Shown in pieces: positions 17,198-25,206 of a stretch of DNA of 64,000 nucleotides. The stretch comes from Couchioplanes caeruleus. Lineage in GTDB: Bacteria; Actinomycetota; Actinomycetes; Mycobacteriales; Micromonosporaceae. Location: NCBI RefSeq assembly GCF_003751945.1, contig NZ_RJKL01000001.1, forward strand, positions 5,146,001-5,210,000, written 5' to 3'. Position numbers and translations under genes: made by a program. Under the pieces are notes generated by a model. That model was given only the letters and a program-made list of their open reading frames with translations, was not told where the DNA came from and did not search any database. Within the stretch, counting starts at the first letter, position 1; every line of letters starts with the position of its first letter.

Positions 17198-18403
17198 GTG
17201 AGAGGCGCGCCTGTGGTGTCGTCCGAAGCCGCGGCCCCACCGCGGGTCGTCGTGGTCACCGGGGTGAGCCGCTTCCTCGGCGCCCGGGTGGCGTCCCGCC
17301 TCGCCTCCGATCCCCGGATCGAGCGTGTCATCGGCCTGGATCCGCATGATCCGCCGCCGGCCCTCACGGGCCTGCTGACGGACGTCGAGCTGATCCGGGC
17401 CGACGCGCGTGCGGCCACCGGCGCCATCGCCGAACTCGGCGCCGAGGCGGTCGTCCACCTCGCGATCACCAGCGCGCCGGACCCGCACCATGGCGGCCGC
17501 GCGGCGATGAAAGAGCAGAACGTCATCGGGACGATGCAGCTCCTGGCCGCCGCCCAGGGCGCCGGCCGGCTGCGCAAGCTCGTGGTGCGCTCGTCCACGG
17601 CGGCGTACGGCGCCTCGTTCCGCGACCCGGCCGTCTTCACCGAGGACACCGAGCCCCGCGCCGTCCCGCGAGGCTCCTTCGCTCGTGACATCCTCGACAT
17701 CGAGGGCTACGTGCGGGGCTTCCGCCGCCGTCGTCCCGGGGTGTCGGCGACCGTGCTGCGCTTCGCGCCGTTCCTCAGCGAGACCGCCGAGACGTCGCTG
17801 ACCCGCTACTTCGCCCAGCCCGTGGTGCCGACCGTGCTGGGCCGCGACGCCCGCCTCCAGTTCGTGCACGTCGACGACGCGCTGGAGATCCTGCACCGCT
17901 CGGTGGTCGAGGACCATCCCGGCACCTTCAACGTGGCCGGCGCGGGGGTGCTGATGCTCTCGCAGGCCGTGCGGAGGGCCGGTCGGGTCGCCGTACCGTT
18001 GCCGGAGGGGACGCTGTCCGCCGTCGCCGCCCTGGCGCGCAACGTGGGTGTCGGCGAGATCGGCCTGGACCAGATCGACCTCTTCGTGCACGGCCGCGTG
18101 GTGGACACCGCCCGGCTGGTCAAGGAGTTCGGGTTCACGCCGCGAAGCACGGCGGCCGCGTTCGACGACTTCATCAAGGGCCACCGCGACGGTTCCTCGC
18201 TCACGGCGGACCGGCTGGCCGCGGCCGAGCGGGCCATCCTCGACGGGATCCGCCGGGTCCGCGCCGCCGCTGCCGGAGAGCCGGCCGACGACTCGGACGC
18301 CGCCGGCGGGCCGGTCGATGACTCGGACGCCACCGGCGGGTCGGGCGACGACCGTGCCAGGGCCGGTGCACCGGTCGATCACCGTGAGGCCGTCACATCA
18401 TGA
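17198..18403 (+). CDS. NAD-dependent epimerase/dehydratase-like protein (Rv0501/galE2-like)
   Basis: A 401-residue extended SDR. The Rossmann motif VVVVTGVSRFLGARVA is present (a TGxxxFLG form) with the second-strand Asp in VIGLDPHD and a VVRSSTAAYG strand. The canonical catalytic YxxxK is not evident: the aligned region reads GSFARDILDIEGYV, with Phe at the Tyr position and no Lys four residues on. The C-terminal ~40 residues contain acidic DDSD repeats and look disordered. It overlaps the acyltransferase start by 4 nt (ATGA), so the two are translationally coupled, as for Rv0501-Rv0502. Function may be NAD(P) binding or sensing rather than epimerisation. GTG 17198 is one of two plausible starts. 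Confidence 0.82.
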   Translation: MRGAPVVSSEAAAPPRVVVVTGVSRFLGARVASRLASDPRIERVIGLDPHDPPPALTGLLTDVELIRADARAATGAIAELGAEAVVHLAITSAPDPHHGGRAAMKEQNVIGTMQLLAAAQGAGRLRKLVVRSSTAAYGASFRDPAVFTEDTEPRAVPRGSFARDILDIEGYVRGFRRRRPGVSATVLRFAPFLSETAETSLTRYFAQPVVPTVLGRDARLQFVHVDDALEILHRSVVEDHPGTFNVAGAGVLMLSQAVRRAGRVAVPLPEGTLSAVAALARNVGVGEIGLDQIDLFVHGRVVDTARLVKEFGFTPRSTAAAFDDFIKGHRDGSSLTADRLAAAERAILDGIRRVRAAAAGEPADDSDAAGGPVDDSDATGGSGDDRARAGAPVDHREAVTS

Positions 18404-19821
18404 GCCAGGACGAATACCACGCGTCGCTGCCGGGCCACGCCGACTTCACGCTGCCGCAGGCGTCCCCGCCCAAGCCGGTGAACGGCAAGCGGCCCATCCC
18501 GATTCCGGACCCGCCACCGGCGGCCCGCCGCTCCCGTCGCCGGCCCACTGCCGCTTCGGCGGCTTCGACCGCTTCGGCGGCTGAAAAGTCAGAGAATCAC
18601 GAGACCGCGGAGCCGGCCGGCGACGACGGACAGGACGCCGGTCCGAAGCCGCGGAGGCGCAAGGCGCCTGGTGGACGTGGCAAACCCGCCACCGGCACGC
18701 CCGCCACCGGCACTCCCGCCACCGGCACTCCCGCCACCGGCAGGCCCGCTAGTGGCGCGCCCGCCAGTGGCGCATCCGCCAGTGGCGCATCCGCCAGCGG
18801 CAAACCCGCGAGCGGCACGTCCGGCCGCCGCCCAGCGGCCCGGCCGCCCAGGTCGCCGAATCCGCCAGAGACGCCCTCTCGGGAAAGTGCTGTCCCACCC
18901 GCGCCGGTCGCCACGGCCGGAACGGAGATCTCCGGGTCCGGCTCGCCCGGGCCTCGCGCGACCGAGCCCCGGAGCACGGTGGATGTGTGGGACCAGCGGA
19001 TCGCCCGGGGGCTCTCGTTCCTGCGGCGCCGGCTCGCGGGTGCCTACGAGATCGACGAGTTCGGGTTCGACCCCGAGCTGACCGATGCGCTCTTCCACCC
19101 GATGCTGCGCGTGCTCTACCGCGATTGGTTCCGCACCGAGGTCTTCGGCATCGAGAACGTTCCGGAGGCCGGTGGCGGTCTCGTCGTCGGCAACCACTCC
19201 GGCACCGTGGCGCTGGACGCCCTGATGCTCACCACGGCGTTGCGGGACAAGCATCCGGTGGTGCGGCACCTGCGCCTGCTCGGGGCGGACCTTGTGTTCC
19301 GGATGCCGGTGCTGTCCGAACTCGCCCGCAAGGCCGGTGCGACCGTCGCCTGCAATCCGGATGCCGAGCGGCTGATGAGCAGTGGCGAGCTGGTGGGCGT
19401 CTTCCCCGAGGGCTTCAAGGGAATCGGCAAGCGCTACTCGGAGCGTTACAAACTGCAACGGTTCGGCAGAGGCGGGTTCGTGTCGGCGGCCCTGCGGACC
19501 GGCACCCCCATCGTGCCCGTGGCGATCGTCGGCGCCGAGGAGATCTATCCGATCCTGGCCGATCTCAAGCCGCTCGCCCGGCTGCTCGGCATCCCGTACT
19601 TCCCGGTGACGCCGACCTTCCCGTGGCTGGGCCCGCTCGGCCTGGTGCCGTTGCCGAGCAAGTGGATGATCGAGTTCTGCCCGCCCATCCCGACGGCGCA
19701 CCTCACCGAGTACGCGGACGATCCGATGGTGGTCTACAACCTCGCCGACCAGGTGCGCGAGACCATTCAGGTAACGCTCTACTCGCTGCTGGAGAAGCGT
19801 CCGGACCCGTTCGGCCGCTGA
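18400..19821 (+). CDS. Lysophospholipid acyltransferase-like protein with long disordered N-terminus (Rv0502-like)
   Basis: A 473-residue protein. Residues 1 to about 190 are low complexity with Ala/Thr/Gly/Pro repeats. The rest is a PlsC-type acyltransferase domain with the catalytic block VVGNHSGTVALDALM, the acceptor block GVFPEGFKGIGKRY and the later IVPVAIVGAEE strand. In this subfamily the His and Asp are six residues apart rather than the usual HX4D. It probably acylates a lysophospholipid or similar acceptor at the membrane; no clear transmembrane helix is seen. ATG overlaps the upstream stop. A terminator follows. The disordered arm is lineage-specific. Confidence 0.85.
   Translation: MSQDEYHASLPGHADFTLPQASPPKPVNGKRPIPIPDPPPAARRSRRRPTAASAASTASAAEKSENHETAEPAGDDGQDAGPKPRRRKAPGGRGKPATGTPATGTPATGTPATGRPASGAPASGASASGASASGKPASGTSGRRPAARPPRSPNPPETPSRESAVPPAPVATAGTEISGSGSPGPRATEPRSTVDVWDQRIARGLSFLRRRLAGAYEIDEFGFDPELTDALFHPMLRVLYRDWFRTEVFGIENVPEAGGGLVVGNHSGTVALDALMLTTALRDKHPVVRHLRLLGADLVFRMPVLSELARKAGATVACNPDAERLMSSGELVGVFPEGFKGIGKRYSERYKLQRFGRGGFVSAALRTGTPIVPVAIVGAEEIYPILADLKPLARLLGIPYFPVTPTFPWLGPLGLVPLPSKWMIEFCPPIPTAHLTEYADDPMVVYNLADQVRETIQVTLYSLLEKRPDPFGR
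18685..18819. repeat. 15-bp in-frame degenerate tandem repeats in the acyltransferase gene
   Basis: About nine 15-bp units (GCCACCGGCACTCCC type) encode the TPATG / SASGA repeats of the N-terminal arm. The first four are nearly identical and later ones diverge. Confidence 0.85.
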
Positions 19822-19910
19822 CTCTCGGTCCGGAGAAGCGGTGAGTCTCGGCCCGGAGATGCGGTGACGAAGGCCGACAGAGAACCGGACAGACAGACGC
19901 TACAGTACGC

Positions 19911-19954
19911 GGTGAGGGGCGGCCCCGACTCTTGAGTCGGCACCGCCCCTCGCC
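19911..19954. terminator. Bidirectional terminator between acyltransferase and DUF5667 genes
   Basis: Outer 12-bp arms (19911-19922 and 19943-19954, one G-T wobble) and inner 6-bp arms (CCGACT/AGTCGG) form a long hairpin around a CTTG loop, between convergent genes. Confidence 0.85.
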
Positions 19955-19979
19955 ATGTATGAAGCCTCGTGGCCCGGGA

Positions 19980-21122
19980 TCAGTCGTTGTCGAAGATGCC
20001 GCCGAGCAGGCCGCCGAGCAGCCCCTTGTCCCCGGTGGCCGGGTTCAGCGGGTCGTCGGAGATCACCGGCGCCGGGTCGACCAGGACGCCGTTTCCGGAC
20101 GGGGCGGACGGGCCGCCGGTGCTCGGCACGCCGACCTTGTCGCCTGATCCCGGCGTCGCCGGCGTTTCGTCGCCGGACTGGGACTTCGCCGACTTCTTGT
20201 CATCGGAGTCCGGCGTCTTGTCGCCCTGCGCCTGGCCCTGCCGACGCTCCGAGGCCGAGGCGCCCGCCCGGCAGGACTTCAGCTTGGGGCCGAGCGCGTC
20301 GCTGCCCGACGGGGTGACCGAGTCGCAGGCCAGCCCGTCGCGCAGGTTCTCGGTGCGCTGCTCCACCGCGTCGAGCAGAGTCAGTGACTCCGTGGCGCGC
20401 GCCCGGTTGGCCGGGTCGAGCCGCCCCTGGGCCGAGGTCAGGACCCGGCGCTGGCGGTCGACGAACGAGTCGACGGAGGCCAGACCGGCCGCCTCGCGGC
20501 GGGTGACCGCCGCCGAGTGCAGCAGCTTGACGCCCTGCTTGGTGTCGGCGTCCATGTCGTCCAGCGCGTCGCGGAACTTGGGGTCGTCGCCGTCCATCTC
20601 CGCCGCCTCGGTGAGGCGGTTGCGGGCGAACGTCAGCGAGAGCTGCCCGCGGGTGACGTCGGATCCGGCCATGGCGAGCTGGGCGCGCTCGGTCGAGCGC
20701 TTGACCCCGTAGAGGGCGTCGCCCGGTGCGGCGTTCTCGCTCGCCGCGGAGATCCCGGAGACCGCCATCGCGCCGGCGGCGACGCCGATGACGATGGCGC
20801 CGCGGGCGCGGATCCGCCGGCCGGCCTGGCCGAACAGCTTGCGGGCGGGCTCGGTGATGTCCGGCTCCGGTTCGGGCGCGGTGGCCGTCGATCCGATGCC
20901 GTCGCGCTCGGCGGTGGCGACGAGCATCGCCCGTAGCCCCATCCGGAACTCGGGGTCGACGTGAGCGCCGGTCCGTGCCGCGGAGAGGCTGTGCCCGATG
21001 GCGACCAGCTCGGCGAGTTGCTCGTCGTCGACCTGGCCCCGGACGTGGTGGCGACGGTGGGTCTCGTCGAGGAGCTCCGCGAAGCGCTCGGCGCTCCGGC
21101 GATCGAAGAAGTCGAACTTCAT
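19980..21122 (-). CDS. rsbN: DUF5667-type membrane protein, putative anti-sigma factor of the BldN-like sigma (RsbN-like)
   Basis: A 380-residue protein with one membrane helix (AIVIGVAAGAMAVSGISAA, about residues 105-125) separating a cytoplasmic N-terminus (FFDRRSAERFAELLDE, EQLAELVAIG) from an extracellular helical DUF5667-like domain (SENAAPGDALYGVKRSTERA). A Ser/Gly/Pro-rich tail follows. The ATG at 21122 has GGGAGG 8 bp upstream, better than the GTG nine bases earlier. It lies directly downstream of a BldN-like ECF sigma gene, near rex-hemA. In Streptomyces the anti-sigma factor RsbN occupies this place and topology. The anti-sigma role is therefore an inference from context and topology, not from a recognised motif. 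Confidence 0.72.
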   Translation of the reverse strand: MKFDFFDRRSAERFAELLDETHRRHHVRGQVDDEQLAELVAIGHSLSAARTGAHVDPEFRMGLRAMLVATAERDGIGSTATAPEPEPDITEPARKLFGQAGRRIRARGAIVIGVAAGAMAVSGISAASENAAPGDALYGVKRSTERAQLAMAGSDVTRGQLSLTFARNRLTEAAEMDGDDPKFRDALDDMDADTKQGVKLLHSAAVTRREAAGLASVDSFVDRQRRVLTSAQGRLDPANRARATESLTLLDAVEQRTENLRDGLACDSVTPSGSDALGPKLKSCRAGASASERRQGQAQGDKTPDSDDKKSAKSQSGDETPATPGSGDKVGVPSTGGPSAPSGNGVLVDPAPVISDDPLNPATGDKGLLGGLLGGIFDND

Positions 21123-21303
21123 CGCGGGCACCTCCCTTCGCTCGTGAGTGACTCGCCGGCGGCTGTGCCGGCGAGCGCGACGGAACCGGCGGACCGTTGG
21201 TCCACCACGGGTCGCACCCGGACAAACGCTTGACGGGCGGGGCCGGTTACGGGTGCGACCTGCGCCACAGCGGTGGGAGAGATCGACATAGGGGAAATTG
21301 CCG

Positions 21304-22236
21304 TCACCACTGGAAGCCTTCGGGCAGGAGCCGGGCGAGGGCCCGGACGGCCCGGTACTGGAGGGCCTTGATCGCGCCCTCGTTCTTGCCCATGGTCCTG
21401 GCGGTCTCGGCGACGGAGAAGCCCTGCAGGAAGCGGAGAACGATGCATTCCTGCTGCTCTGGGTTGAGCTGCTTGACCGCGGTCAGCAGCGCGACGTTGG
21501 TGATGTGATCCACCACGGCGGCCTCGGGACTGCCCTCGGGGCCGCGGTCCTCGCGGTCGGCGTCGAGGACGTCGCCGGTGGTGACCTCGAGCCGGTAGCG
21601 GCCCGACTTGAAGTGGTCGGCGACCAGGTTGCGGGCGATCGTCACGAGCCAGGCGCCCAGGTCGCGGCCCTGCCAGGTGAAGCTGCCGATGCGCTTGAGG
21701 GCGCGCAGGAACGTGTCGGAGGTCAGATCCTCGGCGAGCTGGCGGTTGCCGACGCGGAAGTAGACGAAGCGGAAGACGGTGTCCACGTACCGGTCGTAGA
21801 TCAGGCCGAAGGCGGCGGAGTCGCCGCCCTGCGCGCGCTCGACCAGCGCCCAGACCTCGGCGGCGGCGTCGCCCGGGTCGGGGCGCGCCGGATATTTGGG
21901 CGGCTCGGACTCGCTGGGCGGGCCGGTGGTGCTCTGGGTCGGCACCACCACGGCCTGGTCACCGTCCGCCGCGCCGGTCCGGCGCTCGGGGCCGGCCTGC
22001 TGCGGAGGCTGCGGCCGGCCGGGTACGACGACCCGGCCCCCCTTGACGTTCCCGGTCGGGGGGAGGTGCCGGCTCGGCGACTCATTGATGTGCGGCCGGT
22101 TCCGGGTCCGCTTGGGTCCGTCGCCACGGATCGCGTTGGCGACGCCCTCGCGCAGGGCGTTCAGCCTCTGCGGCACGTGTGCGTATGCCGCGAAGATGTC
22201 GCGGCCGTACGGGTCGCCGGCGTACACATGACTCAC
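21304..22236 (-). CDS. bldN: ECF RNA polymerase sigma factor, BldN-like, with N-terminal extension
   Basis: A 310-residue sigma factor, much longer than a usual ECF (about 190). Region 2 starts near residue 125 (VWALVERAQGGDSAAFGLIYDRY) and includes RFVYFRVGNRQLAEDLTSDTFLRALKRI. Region 4 is VKQLNPEQQECIVLRFLQGF and GKNEGAIKALQYRAVRAL. The first ~120 residues are Pro-rich and poorly structured, recalling the pro-sequence of Streptomyces BldN, which is proteolytically removed. The gene order sigma, DUF5667 partner, rex, hemA is that of the Streptomyces bldN locus, where BldN drives aerial-structure genes. GTG 22236 follows AAGGAGG. Intergenic palindromes upstream may be control sites. Confidence 0.8.
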   Translation of the reverse strand: MSHVYAGDPYGRDIFAAYAHVPQRLNALREGVANAIRGDGPKRTRNRPHINESPSRHLPPTGNVKGGRVVVPGRPQPPQQAGPERRTGAADGDQAVVVPTQSTTGPPSESEPPKYPARPDPGDAAAEVWALVERAQGGDSAAFGLIYDRYVDTVFRFVYFRVGNRQLAEDLTSDTFLRALKRIGSFTWQGRDLGAWLVTIARNLVADHFKSGRYRLEVTTGDVLDADREDRGPEGSPEAAVVDHITNVALLTAVKQLNPEQQECIVLRFLQGFSVAETARTMGKNEGAIKALQYRAVRALARLLPEGFQW

Positions 22237-22396
22237 TGCGCCTCCTTGACCCGGCGGGCCGTCGATGAGTAGAGGTCCCGAAAGGGGTCCACAACAAAAC
22301 GGGGTGAAGCGGCCCCAGTGGAGTGGCCGACCTCACCCACAGATGTGGACTCCGTTACACAGATCGGAAGTATTGCGGAGTCCGCACACAGCGAGT

Positions 22397-22411
22397 CGCA
22401 CACTGTGTGCG
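22397..22411. promoter_or_regulatory. Palindrome in the bldN-like / acyl-CoA synthetase divergent region
   Basis: CGCACACTGTGTGCG has perfect 7-bp arms around one base. A related GCACACAG lies just upstream (about 22383). The region 22237-22530 is otherwise non-coding and less GC-rich than the genes. The binding protein is unknown. Confidence 0.4.
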
Positions 22412-22486
22412 CCGCGCGAAATTATGCCGAAGTGGCGCAGACGCGACATCGGTTACTTCTGCCACGATGTAGGGCACCCTCGCATC

Positions 22487-22511
22487 GGGCGCGGACAGGC
22501 TGTCCGCGCCC
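22487..22511 (+). other. Strong leader hairpin before the acyl-CoA synthetase
   Basis: A perfect 11-bp stem (arms 22487-22497 and 22501-22511) with a 3-nt loop, followed directly by a second small hairpin (CACCCG/CGGGTG). It lies 20-40 bp before the candidate start codons, so it may act as attenuator or as an upstream terminator. Confidence 0.55.
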
Positions 22512-22530
22512 ACCCGTTCGGGTGTCCTTT

Positions 22531-24066
22531 GTGTCAGACTCGGGCCTCGTGGGAGATCTCACCGAGGAGCCGGCCCGTGACCCGGTGCGCGAGGCCGCGC
22601 GGCAACGTCCCGGCGCCGCCGCTCTGATCGCCGGCGACACCGTGCTGACCTGGTCCGACCTGGACCGCCGGGTCGAGCGGGCGGCGCGCCGGCTCGCCGC
22701 CGGCACCAGGCCGGGTGACCGGGTGGCGATCATTCTCGGCAACACGCCGGACTTCGCCGCCGCCTACTTCGGGGCGCTGCGGGCGGGTCGCGTCGCCGTG
22801 CCACTCAACCCCGGCTACACCCCGGACGAGGTGACGTTCGCGCTGGCCGACAGTGGGGCGGTGCGGGTGGTCGCCGACGACGAGGTGCTGGGTCGGTTGC
22901 GGTTGGCCGAGGGGGTAGCCGTACCGTCGCCGTCGCTTCTCGTCGATGACGGCCCGGAAGCCGCGGCAGATCCGCCGGCCGCGACGGAGCTCGCGGTCCT
23001 GCTCTACACGTCGGGGACGAGCGGGCGGCCGAAGGGCGCCATGCTCACGCACCGTGCTCTCGCAGCCAATCACGAGCAGTTGCAGCGAATCGATCCGCCG
23101 GTGCTCGGGCCCGACGACGTCGTGCTGCTGGCGATACCGTTCTTCCACGCGTACGGGCTCAACACCGGCCTCGGTGCCGTCGCCCATCACGGCGCGTGCG
23201 GCGTGCTCGTCGACCGGTTCGACCCGGCCGAGACCCTTGCCTTGATCGCGGAACACCAGGTCACCACCGTGGTCGGCGTGCCGTCGATGTATACCGCGTG
23301 GTCGCGGGAAGAGCGGCCCGGCTTCGCCTCGGTGTGCACCGCGGTGTGCGGCGCGGCGCCGCTGGACCCCGACACCGCCGCCCGCTTCGCCGCTGCCACC
23401 GGCCGGACGCTGCTGATCGGATACGGCCTCACCGAAGCCGCACCCGTCGTCACCACGACTGCGGTGAGTGACCGCGACAAGGTCGGCTCGATCGGTCGTC
23501 CGCTGCCCGGCGTCTCGCTGCTCCTGCGCGCCGCGGACGGGACCGTGCTGTGGCGCGACGGCGCTCCCACCGCCGCGCCCGCCGACGACCTCGAGATCGA
23601 CCTGGAAGAGGCCGACGGGACCGATCCGGGCGAGATCGTCGTCCGCGGGGACAACCTGTTCTCGGGATACTGGCCCGACGGGCACGGTGGCCCGGACGCG
23701 GACGGCTGGTGGGGCACCGGTGACGTCGCCTACGCCGACGCCGCCGGAGACCTGGTGCTGGTCGACCGGATCGGCGAGCTGATCCTGGTCAACGGGTTCA
23801 ACGTCTATCCGGCCGAGATCGAGCGGGTGCTTGATGCGCATCCCGGCGTCGCCGAGTCGGCCGTGATCGCCGTGCCGGACGCGCAGACCGGCCAGGCGCC
23901 GTACGCATTCGTGGTTCCCGCCCTCGACCCCGCCCCGACCCCCGCCGAGCTGCAGGTCTTCTGCGCCGCGCAGCTTGCCCGCTTCAAACTGCCGGCCGGC
24001 ATCGAGCTGGTCGGCGAGCTGCCGCACTCCGCGATCGGCAAGGTACGCAAGGGAGCCCTCCGATGA
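22531..24066 (+). CDS. AMP-binding acyl-CoA synthetase / ligase
   Basis: An ANL-superfamily adenylating enzyme of about 511 residues. The ATP-binding P-loop-like motif is LLYTSGTSGRPKGAMLTH, followed by FFHAYGLN, the adenine motif GYGLTEAAPV and the hinge region WWGTGDVAYAD...LVDRIGELILVNGFNVYPAEIE. The C-terminal catalytic Lys is in HSAIGKVRKGAL. It activates a carboxylic acid to the acyl-AMP and then the CoA thioester; chain length and substrate are not predictable here. Starts GTG 22522, 22531 and 22549 are all possible and none has a good Shine-Dalgarno. It overlaps the glutaredoxin-like gene by 4 nt. Confidence 0.88.
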   Translation: MSDSGLVGDLTEEPARDPVREAARQRPGAAALIAGDTVLTWSDLDRRVERAARRLAAGTRPGDRVAIILGNTPDFAAAYFGALRAGRVAVPLNPGYTPDEVTFALADSGAVRVVADDEVLGRLRLAEGVAVPSPSLLVDDGPEAAADPPAATELAVLLYTSGTSGRPKGAMLTHRALAANHEQLQRIDPPVLGPDDVVLLAIPFFHAYGLNTGLGAVAHHGACGVLVDRFDPAETLALIAEHQVTTVVGVPSMYTAWSREERPGFASVCTAVCGAAPLDPDTAARFAAATGRTLLIGYGLTEAAPVVTTTAVSDRDKVGSIGRPLPGVSLLLRAADGTVLWRDGAPTAAPADDLEIDLEEADGTDPGEIVVRGDNLFSGYWPDGHGGPDADGWWGTGDVAYADAAGDLVLVDRIGELILVNGFNVYPAEIERVLDAHPGVAESAVIAVPDAQTGQAPYAFVVPALDPAPTPAELQVFCAAQLARFKLPAGIELVGELPHSAIGKVRKGALR

Positions 24067-24311
24067 CCCGCCTGACCCTGATCAGCCGCACCGGCTGCCA
24101 TCTGTGCGAGGAGGCCGAGCAGGTGCTGGACCGCATCGCCGCCGGCCAGTGGACGCGGGTGGAGGTCTCCGACTCGGTGGAACTGGAGCGTGACTACGGC
24201 GATCGGGTGCCGGTGGTCATCCTCGACGGCAAGGAGCACGGCTACTGGCGGGTCGAGGAGGAGCGACTGCTGCGGGATATGGCTCGACCGCCGGGGGCCC
24301 CTCGCCTGTAG
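24063..24311 (+). CDS. Glutaredoxin-like / thioredoxin-fold protein (DUF836 type)
   Basis: An 82-residue protein with the redox motif GCHLC near the N-terminus and the cis-Pro segment DRVPVVILDGKEHG. It is a minimal thioredoxin fold and probably a dithiol oxidoreductase or mixed-disulfide reductase. In mycobacteria a similar small protein (Rv0508) precedes hemA. ATG overlaps the upstream stop (ATGA), so it is coupled to the acyl-CoA synthetase. Its partner is not known. Confidence 0.85.
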   Translation: MTRLTLISRTGCHLCEEAEQVLDRIAAGQWTRVEVSDSVELERDYGDRVPVVILDGKEHGYWRVEEERLLRDMARPPGAPRL

Positions 24312-24321
24312 CCTCTCGGCC

Positions 24322-24963
24322 GTGGCGCGTACTCATCTTGTCTGGGACTGGAACGGCACCCTTCTCGACGACCTCTCGCTCGTCGTCTCCTCCTCGAACC
24401 ACACGTTCGCCTCGGTCGGCGGGCGCAGCGTGGACTCCGACGAGCACCGGCAGCGCTTCCGGCGCCCGGTGTCGGATTTCTATGCGGAAATCCTCGAGCG
24501 GGCGATCACCGAGGAGGAGTTCGAGGAGCTCGACCGGATCTTCCACGAGGCGTACCGGATGGGCCTGACCACCATCCCGCTCGTCGCCGACGCCGAGGCC
24601 GCCATCAAGTCCTGGTCCGGCACCCAGTCGCTGCTCTCCATGTGGTTCCACGACGAGCTCATCCCGGCGGTGGAGTCCCGCGGCCTGGCCGGCGTCTTCG
24701 CCCGCATCGACGGCCGGCCCACCGAGATCGACGGCGGCCTCAAGGCCGGCCACCTGGCCCGGCACCTCGCCGAGCTCGGCATCGGTGGCGAGCAGGCCGT
24801 GCTGATCGGCGACTCGATCGACGACGCCGACGCGGCCGCCTCGGTCGGTGCCCGCTGCGTGCTCTACAGCGGCGGCTTCACCGATCCGGCCCGGCTCCGC
24901 GCCTCCGGTACGCCGGTTGCCGACACCCTCCTCGACGCGGTGGCCCTCGCCAAGTCCCTGTGA
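24322..24963 (+). CDS. HAD-superfamily hydrolase with DWNGT motif I
   Basis: A 213-residue HAD protein from a GTG at 24322. Motif I reads VWDWNGTLLDD: the nucleophile Asp is present, but the second Asp (general acid/base) is Asn. Motif III Lys is in GGLKAGHLARHL, and motif IV is VLIGDSIDDADAA. The cap region is helical (FYAEILERAITEEEFEELDRIFHE), as in phosphoglycolate-phosphatase-like members. The Asp-to-Asn change should weaken phosphatase turnover, so true activity is uncertain. It follows the glutaredoxin-like gene by 10 bp and probably shares its transcript. The rex promoter region follows. Confidence 0.82.
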   Translation: MARTHLVWDWNGTLLDDLSLVVSSSNHTFASVGGRSVDSDEHRQRFRRPVSDFYAEILERAITEEEFEELDRIFHEAYRMGLTTIPLVADAEAAIKSWSGTQSLLSMWFHDELIPAVESRGLAGVFARIDGRPTEIDGGLKAGHLARHLAELGIGGEQAVLIGDSIDDADAAASVGARCVLYSGGFTDPARLRASGTPVADTLLDAVALAKSL

Positions 24964-25087
24964 CGCTCGTCGGTATTTCGACGGTGGTGGCCGGCAGGGG
25001 GTCGAACCGGTAATACTCGGACGGGTGTCGGCGTGCGGATAGCACGTTGACTCGATCTTTGTCCAGTTCCGCTATCAAGATCGCGAT

Positions 25088-25116
25088 TTGTGCACGCCTT
25101 CACAAGCGCCTACTCT
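25088..25116 (+). promoter_or_regulatory. Rex operator overlapping the rex-hemACD promoter
   Basis: TTGTGCACGCCTTCACAA (25088-25105) matches the Rex consensus TTGTGAA-N4-TTCACAA at all but two positions. TTGTGC (25088-25093) and TACTCT (25111-25116) are 17 bp apart and form a plausible -35/-10 pair, so bound Rex would block the promoter. The site is about 100 bp before the rex start, as expected for autoregulation. Confidence 0.85.
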
Positions 25117-25206
25117 GTGACTCCGACGAGCCCTGCTACCACAGCCGGTCCATCCAGGCCACAGAGGGCTCACCGCAGGTTCGCCACCTTGTCGGCACGG
25201 AGTCAG

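Noticed and set aside
24990..25040. tRNA-like GGTCGAACC segment
   Set aside because: No cloverleaf can be formed around it; no tRNA or rRNA gene was found in the window.
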